From Pollenia angustigena (lineage: Eukaryota; Arthropoda; Insecta; Diptera; Polleniidae): a stretch of 64,000 nt of DNA. The first letter of the stretch is position 1, and each line of letters opens with the position of its first letter. The DNA is taken from assembly GCA_930367215.1 (NCBI GenBank), contig OV884056.1, positions 249,019,127 through 249,083,126 of the forward strand, given 5' to 3'. The notes beneath the pieces are model-generated. The model was not told the origin of the DNA, ran no database searches, and saw only the letters and a list, made by a program, of their open reading frames with translations. Positions 55,545-64,000 of the stretch are shown piece after piece. The translations under genes and the position numbers were made by a program.

Positions 55545-56475
55545 AAAGGAATTACTGATAAACTCTTTGCTCCAATCCATCTGGATTTTAAGTGTACGAT
55601 GTTTGCGACTTTGATTTTGAGTTCGAATAGTTCGAGTCTGAAGCATCGGTTGGTTAACTTTGACTTGGGTAGTTTGGTGAAATTGGTGTCTATAGTAATG
55701 GTATGCAGCCTGTCTACACGGAAAGAATTATTTACTAATAATAACTTGAACCAAGAAAATTTTACATGATTCTCGTCCACGCCAAAAATTACTTATTCCG
55801 AATACATGTGTGGATTGGTTTTAGCAAAATGTTTCTTTATTTAAGAAAATTTTACTAAATACGAACAAAATAAGTTAAAATCAAGAAATTATTTTAAAAT
55901 TTTGGATTTTCTTGTTTTAAGAAATGAAACTGTTTTGTCCTCATCCATATTATAAACCTTTACTGCAAAAACTTTCTTCAATTCTCTTTTGAAACTGCAT
56001 TCGTGTCCATAGAATAAAAATTTTGTTTAACAGCATTCAGTAATGTTCTCTCTTTCTTTCAATAACAAACATACAAAAAAACTGCTTGTACATGAAACAA
56101 ATAACACTTTGCCATCCGTCTTTCCCCTTTCATCAGCAAACTCAAATGCTTCGCAGCAAATGTTTTATAATATGGATTGGTACTTACTTTAGGAAATAAA
56201 CTTCTTTCCGTGTAGGTGAAGGATAACTCCAAAAACCAACTTGGAACTGTGTGTTCGTAAAGCTCAAGCTGAAATAAGTGGGTTATTCCTCCAAACACCC
56301 AAGTCAAGTTGAGGCCGTGCCGAGGGCTGACTGTCATCAGGGTGTAATATGACGTCGTAAACATACCGTCTTAGGTCACCTTGGCGAACACTGTTGTTTA
56401 TAAGCTCCTACCCGTCTAAACAAAGCTCTTGGAGGGTCGCCGAATATTTCTTTGGTACTCGTGGGAACAACATGG
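55545..56475 (-). pseudogene. Coding-like fragment split by a TIR element, origin unknown
   Basis: 55545-55715 and 56217-56475 are richer in GC than their surroundings and abut the two ends of a 500-bp insertion. Reading the minus strand, the second piece includes DVILHPDDSQPSARPQLDLG and VWRNNPLISA-like words, and the first piece KLPKSKLTNRCFRLELFELK and IKVANIVHLKSRWIGAKS. Codons often end in C or G, unlike the AT-rich background. I do not recognise the protein; a decayed retroelement or captured host exon are the likeliest explanations. Confidence 0.3.
55716..56216. mobile_element. TIR element with CTACACGGAAAGAA ends, about 500 bp
   Basis: CTACACGGAAAGAATTATTT at the left and AAACTTCTTTCCGTGTAG at the right are inverted. 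No target duplication is clear. The ends resemble those of the 51212 and 35867 elements. Confidence 0.7.
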
Positions 56476-56737
56476 TAAAAACTGAAACATCAAATCAAAG
56501 AAAGAGAAGGCTGGAGTAAAATTAATTAAAAGTAAAAAACTTTTATAAAAAATTGTTTATTTAAATGCACTAAAAAGAAAAAATAAACTTCTAATTTAAA
56601 ATTTTAACTATCAACTTATAAAGTCAGTGCACAATTTCTATTATAAAAAAGTTTGTCGCTTGTCACTATACAACAACAATTAAATTAAATAACTTGATGT
56701 GATTGATTTTAACTATTTAAATGTTCAAAGACGAGTA

Positions 56738-57279
56738 CAGTACTTTTCGCTTATAGTCACAGCCTTTAGTTGCAGACAAAACGTGGACTATATCGCTAAA
56801 GCGACTATAAAGCTAATTCACACACATATAACTGTGATTCATATAACCGAATTCGAATATAATCAAGTTATGTGAAGATAGAAAATAAAAAATTCATATA
56901 AATAACACCGACATCAGGCTTAGAGTTTTGCAACAGACTTGCATGCAGTATAATAACTGATACCGAAAGCAAAATCTAATTTTTTACGAGCAAAGAGTTG
57001 ATGACAAACATTAAACGATTTAATTCTTTCTTTCTTCTTTAAACTAAAAAGAAATTTGTTCATATTGCAAATGTGACTATAACGCCATTAATTTGCTTTA
57101 ATTTTCCCTTTGATGACTGTTGATAAATGGCATATATGGCAAATCTGCTTATATCGCTAAATGGGCTATAATGCTAATACTTCATATTAAATTGGCTTAT
57201 AGCGGCAAAATAAACAGATAAAATGGACTATATCGCTAATGTGACTATAAGCGGTAGTAACTATAAACGAAAAGTACTG
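56738..57279. mobile_element. pogo-like non-autonomous element 2, TA target
   Basis: CAGTACTTTTCGCTTATAGT at the left and ACTATAAACGAAAAGTACTG at the right are inverted, with TA outside both (56736-56737, 57280-57281). Inside, GACTATATCGCTAA and AGCGACTATAA words are repeated near both ends. CAGTA...TTCGCTTA agrees with pogo-type ends. No transposase. Confidence 0.85.
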
Positions 57280-57335
57280 TAGTTAAATCTTGCGAAAGCT
57301 TTTATATCATAGAAATTATATAATGACTAGGGTGT

Positions 57336-57510
57336 TCAATTAATCGGGTTTTAAATTATAATATAATTACATTGGCCAAACAACAAAAATATATATAAAT
57401 AATCGGGTTTTATTTTTGTTCGATTAAACGATTTATCGATGTTTTGCATTTTAAACTTATTCGATTAAACGAATAAAATAAATCGATTAACCAACCATTC
57501 TAAAACCAGA
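57336..57510. repeat. TCGATTAA-rich repeat, possible TIR element
   Basis: TAGGGTGTTCAATTAATCGG at the left, then AATAATCGGG, TTCGATTAAACGATTT, TATTCGATTAAACGAA and AAATCGATTAACCAACC at the right. Short imperfect inverted ends suggest a MITE, but boundaries are unsure. Confidence 0.4.
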
Positions 57511-57689
57511 AATTTTATAAATGACGAGATTTTTTTTCGATAATTTTCGAAAAAATTTGTACTCGAGTAAATAAAAATTCTTTTTTAAATAAAACTTGTC
57601 AATGCAGCTCCAAATTATTGCTTCACTTTGGGGCACTTAGATTTTTAGAGAGTCAATATAGCTTTGGATTTTTTTAAACATTTTTTTTA

Positions 57690-57770
57690 AACATTTTTTT
57701 TAAATAATTTAATAAAAATTAAATTTCATGAACTTAAGCCTAATTAAAAATATTAAAAATTTGGATTTTA
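57690..57770 (+). mobile_element. Family E SINE tail fragment
   Basis: ATAATTTAATAAAAATTAAA followed by TTTCATGAACTTAAGCC matches only the tail of the family. Confidence 0.45.
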
Positions 57771-58479
57771 CGGACATTTCATCCTCCACTATGCTTCTGC
57801 AAATAATTGCCTCTAGGAAATCGATCCAAGTTTAAAATATTTATTCATTGGACCACTTGCAGCCCCCTTTGATTTTGTTGGTGAAGTATCTTTTTCAAGT
57901 ACTTTGTTAAAGTCACTCTGGGGTATGCTGGAAATCGTAAACGTAAAACGCAAGAATTGAGAAGTTGTTTTTAATACACTTTTAATCTAATTTTTATAAT
58001 TTTTGTTATAAAATTGTGTTTAATGGAGAAATATTTGTTTAGAATTTGTAATAAATTTCTTTTATTACAGAAATGTTAATATTAAACGACTTTTAAAAGT
58101 CTTGCGTTTGACAATTTAAGTGGTTTGACAGTTTAAGTGGTAAATTAGTGAAGTTGTTGAAGAACATTTACGTTAATACATTTTTGGACACCTGTTACAT
58201 TAAGCATTATTATATTTATCTTTCGTACAATATTTTAAAACCAAACGCATGAACTATTTTGTTAAAAATACGGGCGTGTTCTAGAAATCGAAATGAAGTG
58301 GATTTAAAATCGAGCAAAATTTAAAAACGACCCTATAATGAAAGTTCATAAAAAAATTCCATTTTATCTATTTCATTCTTTATATATCTTTAATTTTGCA
58401 AGGACAACACTTAAAACCACGAAATAATTGATTTTTACAAATTTATTTTCAGGAAAACAAAATTTATTATTAAGATTTT
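57771..58479. other. No gene recognised
   Basis: AT-rich DNA without repeats shared elsewhere in the window. Confidence 0.5.
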
Positions 58480-58810
58480 TGTATGACGTGCTAAAATCCC
58501 AATTTTTCATATTTGATAAATACACTGAAATTTTTTGTTGAGGGAAAGCAAGCTTCTATGCTCATTTTACTGGTTGCTTAGGACAGATCGTCAGGAAACT
58601 TCATCCAAAGATTTTAGAAAAACTAAAGATATTAAGCAAATAAAACTGTTAAGCGAATAAGAATTATAAGCACCAGTTTTACTTGTAACAATATCAAAGC
58701 TGAAACAAAAACAACAACAACAACAACAGACAGTGAGTTTCTTTTTTACAGTCCCGACTACAATTGATTGATTTTTTGTCAACTCTAAATGTAGTTGTAA
58801 GTGGGTAAAG
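58480..58810 (+). repeat. Family A repeat, full-length diverged copy
   Basis: Same order as 15530-15870 (TGCTTAGGACAGATCGTCAG, AAACTGTTAAGCGAATAAG) with a (CAA)n expansion near 58710 and a clear 3' hairpin (CGACTACAATT...AATGTAGTTGTAAGTGGG). Confidence 0.75.
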
Positions 58811-59080
58811 AAAAAACAAAAATCAAAACAAATTTCTTTATTGTATTTTGCCAGTTCAGTTTTATTAACACTGCCACATGTATATTAGTTATCAAAGTTT
58901 TTAGATTTTTGTTTGTTTTGTGTTCCAAAAAGTCGATGTTTTTCGAAATATTTATTCTAAAATCGCACCGTCCAGCCAAATTTGATATTTCTTATTCATT
59001 TTACCAAAAGCCCTTATTACCATCGATTTAGAACACAATCTATACAAAACGGTTCTCAGGTGTCAAGATATTTTTATGTA

Positions 59081-59999
59081 TCGGGTGATTTTTAAGAGCT
59101 ATAAGAAAGTTAAAAAAAAAAACATATAAAATTCAGAAAAATGCATGAAATCTTTATTTGAATCGATAGTACGGTCAATATAATTTAATGTTTGATGCAA
59201 ATGTTGACCGTGACTGCGCCTCAAATGGTCCATCCGCTTAGCACAATTTTGGCATACTCTTTCCAACATTGCGGCCGGTATCTCATGAATAAATGCTTCA
59301 ATGTTGTCTTCCAATGCGCCAATTGAAGCGTGCATATGTGTATAGACATGAGCTTTAACATAGCCCCACAAAAACTAGTCTAAAGGCGTTAAATCGCACG
59401 ATCTATGCGGCCAATCGACCGGTCCCGAACGTGAAATAAAATGTTCACCGAACTCGCCTCTCAATAATTCCATTTTTTTAGCGTGCTGTGTGGCATGTGG
59501 CACCGTCTTGTTGAAACCACATGTCATGCAAGTCAAGCTCTTGCATTTTGGGCAAAAAAAGTTGGATATCATCTCACGGTAGCGCTCACCATTCACAGTT
59601 ACGTTACGATTCGCATCATCTTTGAAGAAGTACGGTCCAATGATGCCACCAGCCCATAAACGGCACCAAACTGTGACTTTTTCTGGATGCATTGGTAGCT
59701 CTTGCAATGCTTCTGGCTGATCTTCACTCCAAAATCGACAATTCTGCTTATTAACGTACCCATTGAGCCAAAAATGAGCTTCGTCGCTGAACACAAGGAG
59801 CGCGCGATGAACTTTCTTAACAGAGCACGCATTTCGATAATAAAATTCAATAATTTGCAAACGTTTTTCGTTTGTAAGACGATTCATGGTTAAATTATAG
59901 ACCAAACTGAAGATGTTTGACAGTGAAACAAAGCACGAAACGTGCGTCAGCTGTATAAACCAGTATTGCCAAAAAGATAATAGCTAAAAAATCACCCAT
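59081..59999 (-). pseudogene. mariner element 3, internally deleted
   Basis: TA flanks (59079-59080, 60000-60001) surround TIRs TCGGGTGATTTTTAAGAGCT and ATAGCTAAAAAATCACCC. The minus-strand transposase starts MNRLTNEKRLQIIEFYYRNA, runs to VHRALL and jumps directly to FSDEAHFWLNGYVNKQNC, so the second helix-turn-helix and linker are deleted. The first catalytic Asp is kept. A frameshift then garbles the WFQQDG-type motif (second Asp), a second shift restores the frame at LLRGEFGEHFISRSGP, and a TAG follows CDLTPLD (third Asp) where a tyrosine is expected; FLWGYVKAH continues after it. Its TIRs are still recognisable, so a transposase supplied in trans might once have mobilised it. Confidence 0.9.
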
Positions 60000-60001
60000 T
60001 A

Positions 60002-60250
60002 TTATTAAAAAAAGAGCTGGCCATGTTTTCATCATAGAGCTTCGCAAGGTCCTAAATAAAATTCCATGCGTAGAGTCGGTTTTTGACGATTTTTTTTGTG
60101 GTACATAAAGATCCCTTTTTGCGATTATATCGTAAGCGAAAATTTATCGAAATTTAGTTTTTTTCTTGCAAATATGTTTGTACCGTTGCGGAGAAAAGCC
60201 CATCTAAATCAGTGATGCTCATTCAAGCAAACAATTGTTTAGAAGCCCCA
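60002..60250. other. No gene recognised
   Basis: Short unassigned spacer. Confidence 0.5.
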
Positions 60251-60634
60251 CACTCAAAATATTATGTAGTTAAATTCAAACGAAAATTCATTTGAAACAA
60301 ATTAAAATTCATTTAAAAAACGGATCATTTACATTTCATTTAAAACAAATGATTTTTTCAGTAATTTCTAAGTTTTTTATTTATTGAACATCATATTCGT
60401 TAAAATTGAATAGTTTTTACTTTTAAAAAATATATTTTAACCGATAAAAATCAAACAAATTAACAAAAAAAAATACGGAAAACATTATTTTTTGGTAGTT
60501 TGTTTTTTTAATAACAAACATAAATGTTGAAAAATAAATTTATTCGTAAAATAACTATATTTTTATTCAATTTTAACAGTACCGAAAACGAATTTAATAA
60601 CCTACAATCAGTTACTGTAATAATTTTATGAGTG
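60251..60634. mobile_element. Family B MITE, reverse copy, 384 bp
   Basis: CACTCAAAATATTATGTAG to CTGTAATAATTTTATGAGTG. Its minus strand aligns with 19618-20004 end to end. CA lies outside both ends instead of TA. Confidence 0.8.
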
Positions 60635-61439
60635 CACCCCTTTGTTTTTTCCGCTCATTAATTTAGTTGCACATGTACGGAAGATGAGTTGATCTTGTTT
60701 CAAATATAGTGTGTAGGATAAGTAATAAAATTTAAAAAAAATTTTAATGCTTTTACGAAACTGTCATAAAAGCATAAGTGTACAAGATTTAAGTGAAGTT
60801 TTTTTAGATATAATTCTTACTTTAAATATACAAACATGCTCGCAGTTCACACTGAATTTTTTTTATAGTAAAATTGGAAAACTTCCAATTCTAACTGTTT
60901 TTAAAAATTTTTAAAAAGTTACAATTTTAAAAGCCACAAAAAAAATAGATAATTTAGTTTTGACTGTATTTTTATAAATGTTTTACAACCAAAACAATTT
61001 CTTTCTATTAAATTTAAATAAAACAGGTGCGCATAGTTTTGCGTATCTCTGTATTTTAAAATGTCTCTCAATACATATGCAAAACATTTTTGAGCACCAA
61101 TGATCTAAATCCAAATTCAGTATTGCATCGCTAAAGAAAAAATAATTAAAACCATTCTCCGATAAAATTTGCCTTTTGTCGCTATTATATTATCGCAAAT
61201 TATATTTGTGTCTATTCGTTGTATTAAAACGAACCACTGTGTGGATTTTCTTAAGTGCTGACAAATGTTTAAAAAAGTCTGTATTTTTGTTTTATTTGTT
61301 TAAAAGAAATCCTGTCTTGTATTTTTGTATCATTGATTTGGCATAACACAATAGTAATGTATTTAAAGTTTAATGTATATAAATTTACTACACCTTCCAC
61401 CACTATGGCAGTCAGTACTCATCTGATACACAATGATCC
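60635..61439. other. No gene recognised
   Basis: AT-rich spacer without shared repeats. Confidence 0.5.
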
Positions 61440-62160
61440 GTTGTGATATTATGAAGTTCCTGTTAATAGAACTCCCATCGAAGGCCAATCTGAACTTCTA
61501 AAGAAGTTCAAAATACACTCGACTCCAGAGACATCATAAGATAAGTCAAAGGTGTGAATTTTCTCCAGTCATCCTCTCGCCAGTACAGAACAGTGACAGA
61601 GAAGTTGTTTCATGTTCTCCTCCTTATTTTCTATCTTCGCACCTGTCCCAGTAGTTATAGAGTCTGGCTTCAATAAATTATGCCAGACGCTATGCATTCC
61701 TTTCTTTGAGACAAAGTCCAATAATAACAGATAACAAAAGTGATACGCCCTTTTTAGTCATCTATAGTAGAGACGTGGTACTCCCGTCACACATGCGGGG
61801 CCACAATTTCCTGGCAATACTACATCTAGCTCACGCTTGCAGGAGCGCGGAGGTAATTCAACGTCTTCCAAATCCAGTGAAACCCGTAAGGTAGTTCCTA
61901 GTCTAGCAAACTCATCCGCTCTAATGCTATCAAGTATATCAATGTGCCCTAGGACCCTTATGATCCTGATGTCAAACTGCTCAGCTTAGTGATGAAGGGC
62001 TGATCTTGTTCTCAGTGAGAGGGAATCCAAGGCCATAACTGCTGCACGGCAATTAGTGCAAATAGTAACAATAGTCGTTGTACATCACATATTCTCAGCC
62101 ATTAATGGAAAATTGAGGTTATTGAGTTTGTCCTTTCGTGTGTAACATCAAGAAATATCT
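61440..62160 (-). pseudogene. LINE fragment: RNase H and C-terminal Cys motif
   Basis: Minus-strand pieces in order: AAVMALDSLSLRTRSALHH, then EQFDIRIIRVLGHIDILDS and IRADEFARLGTTLR, the second half of an RNase H domain (the GH...ADE...A pattern), then EENMKQLLCHCSVLARG, the Cys/His motif near the C-terminus of Jockey/R1-like LINEs, and ILNFFRSSDW before a stop near 61454. Frameshifts and stops are frequent. RT and endonuclease are absent. The plus frame 61706-61894 is antisense to it. Confidence 0.75.
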
Positions 62161-62363
62161 TCACTTTGGGGTCTTCCACCACTGAAACTTCATTGAGCCA
62201 CAAATTATCTGCAATTATAAACTCGTTTTAATATACGGCGGTCTTGATCTCTCAGATGAAACGGTTGTTCACAACCCTTTAATTGTGAAATTAAAACGAG
62301 TTTATAATTGCAGATAATTTGTGGCTCAATGAAGTTTCAGTGGTGGAAGACCCCAAAGTGAAG
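62159..62363. repeat. Perfect 74-bp inverted repeat
   Basis: 62159-62232 and 62290-62363 are exact reverse complements (74 of 74) with a 57-base loop. ATCAAGAAATAT occurs just outside both arms (62148 and 62372) in direct orientation. Confidence 0.97.
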
Positions 62364-63757
62364 AAAAAAAGATCAAGAAATATTAATTTTATATTGTAAT
62401 GTATATAAATATATTTCGGGTCGTTGGGTAATTTATGTCGAATTAGCCATATCCATTTGTTTGTTTGTTCATTGTCCATCTGATGACTCTCTCTTTCGAA
62501 CGACTAATTTGAAAATAATGATATTTTTTTTCTTAAACTAGTTGCGGTTATCTTAAGCGGCTTTGGATTAAAGTACAGCACAAAAAATCAAAATTTTCTA
62601 TTAAATCTTTCATTACTTCTAGAAATCACACCACAACATTTTGTAAAAAGGCAGAACAAATTTAAATGTTGAGATTTTATGAAGATTGTTTCATTTAATT
62701 TATAACAGATCCCACTCCTAAAAATGCAAACTAATGGAGGGTCTCCTTTGTTCAGTACAGCCGAATAAAACATTCTTATTTCTTAAATAAAATAAATTTT
62801 CGTCGACTCATTTTATGAGTAGAACATTTTTCTCATTTCCACCTTAACTTAATTTACATCTAATGTAATTTGTTGCTAATTTTTTTTGTTTTAATACAAA
62901 AACCCAAAAAACACGGTAAAGAATAATAAAATAAATTTGTTTGTTACTTAAAGTACTTAAAATTCAGGAATCATGACAGACAGTGCTGATGTCATAAACG
63001 AATTGCCAGTCAGCGAGCCCAACTTTTCTTATTCAAACAAAGTCCTTTCGGCTAAATGACAAAAGTATGTTTCAATTCCATAAGACTTAAGGCAAATGAA
63101 TTTAAATATAAAAGAATTTAAATTAATTTGCCTTAAGGACGTTAAATTTTCATACTTGCAAAAGGATTAATCACAAACGACAATGATTAAGGGATTCTAA
63201 TTCTTGTGTAAATTTGATTCAATTTGCTAAAATTTTAATGATTTTACATAAGAATACATTTGAAGGTTAAAGCAGGTGGTGAGTTATCTAAGGAAAATTT
63301 TATTTTTAGCTGTGATTTATGTAAATTTTAGTTTGTAATTAATCAAATCTTAAACTTTTCTTGTGAAATCTAAAAATAAGTCTTTGGGACTTAGTGATTG
63401 ATTGCTAACAGCAACCGCTTAAATTAAACAATGACTTAATTGATTTGACGGGGTGTAGAAACTGATGACGAGGTCTTAGAGGTGGCAAAAGAGACCCACT
63501 ACTGCTGAATTAAGTTCTTAGTGCATAGAAGATGTGTGTTATGTTTTTGGTAATAATTGAAAGAGCTGCATTTCCTCAATTAAGACTCTATTTGGAGTTT
63601 GGACTAAGTGCCAAAAGGAGTCAAAAGTAAGGCATTTAACTCTATAATTTGGTAAAAAGTTAAGTTTGCCGTGTTACTGGCTCCAATAACTCCAAGAACT
63701 AATTGACAGACAAAACATTTGATTCAAAAAGATTGACTTGCGTAAGAAAATTAGAAG
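62364..63757. other. No gene recognised
   Basis: AT-rich DNA. A local hairpin AAGGCAAATGAATTTAAATA with TTTAAATTAATTTGCCTTAA lies at 63090-63136. The frames 62291-62479 and 62588-62773 have no domain. Confidence 0.5.
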
Positions 63758-63980
63758 TTTAATCACCGCATAAGATATAGAGCAAAATTGATCGAAAAAG
63801 TCTCGATATCGAATGAAATGTATCGTAATTTGAGATAATGGCACTAGATATCGAGCAACTAAAGAGGTTACATCTCACGAGTTTTCATTCAATACATCAG
63901 TGTCTATCGCATACAGAAAAATACGATAGATACCTCGATACGATAGTTTACTTGATATCTAATACGGTAATTAGACCCCC
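63758..63980. mobile_element. Family H TIR element, second copy
   Basis: TTTAATCACCGCATAAGATA at the left and GGTAATTAGACCCCC at the right, with CTCGATATCGAATG, GAGTTTTCATTCAATAC and AGTGTCTATCGCATAC inside, as at 4449-4681. The left tip is eroded. Confidence 0.7.
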
Positions 63981-64000
63981 GGACATATATACATTATTTA

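Noticed and set aside
61706..61894. Plus-strand frame of 62 codons
   Set aside because: It is antisense to the RNase H region of a decayed LINE.

Overview
The window looks like gene-poor, AT-rich nuclear DNA of a higher fly. The inference of a calyptrate such as a blowfly or house-fly relative rests on one secreted lipase gene of the type seen in Drosophila midgut, DINE-1/INE-1-like elements (the CCCTATAAAGTATATATAT block plus a terminal GGCACAGCC hairpin) and many mariner, hAT, pogo, piggyBac, Helitron and LINE remnants. There is no prokaryotic signal, no rRNA, no canonical tRNA gene and no CRISPR array.

The only gene that looks intact is a two-exon pancreatic-lipase-like gene on the minus strand (16054..17168). 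It has a 71-bp intron, a signal peptide, a complete Ser-Asp-His triad, a TATA box and three AATAAA signals. Copies of one repeat family (called A here) lie on both sides of it, and a 2-kb AT-rich tandem array (D) starts about 260 bp upstream of its start codon.

The rest is a layered deposit of mobile DNA. 0-7 kb: A copies, a foldback-like element holding a DINE element, which holds a pogo-like and a smaller TIR element. 7-15 kb: a degraded coding-like fragment, a TA-flanked foldback element, a hAT-like element with an 8-bp target duplication, and a long-TIR element. 15-21 kb: the lipase, array D, an A copy split cleanly by a TA-flanked MITE, and a Tc1-like MITE. 22-26 kb: a duplicated block of about 1.4 kb whose two units each end in a tRNA-like SINE. 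26-31 kb: a piggyBac transposase remnant, several MITEs and a second DINE subfamily. 32-40 kb: a DINE split by one mariner, then a second mariner whose pieces are spread over 6 kb by nested insertions, among them a Helitron with a 118-bp minisatellite. 43-47 kb: foldback elements built from ACCATAATATGGT palindromes, with a LINE fragment inside. 51-57 kb: a 4-kb inverted-repeat structure around a Helitron, a LINE and a microsatellite, then a split coding-like fragment and a second pogo-like element. 58-64 kb: an A copy, a deleted mariner, a MITE, and a decayed LINE containing a perfect 74-bp hairpin.

The most unusual signal is a set of foldback elements (5.3-6.1, 8.2-9.2 and 43.2-45.9 kb) whose arms are unrelated but which share a short core with the word TTAGACACCAGC or a close variant. 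In two of them the core also carries a minus-strand splice-donor consensus. Family letters (A, B, D, E, G, H, I) are local labels. Element boundaries were read by eye and may be off by some bases where no target duplication is given.
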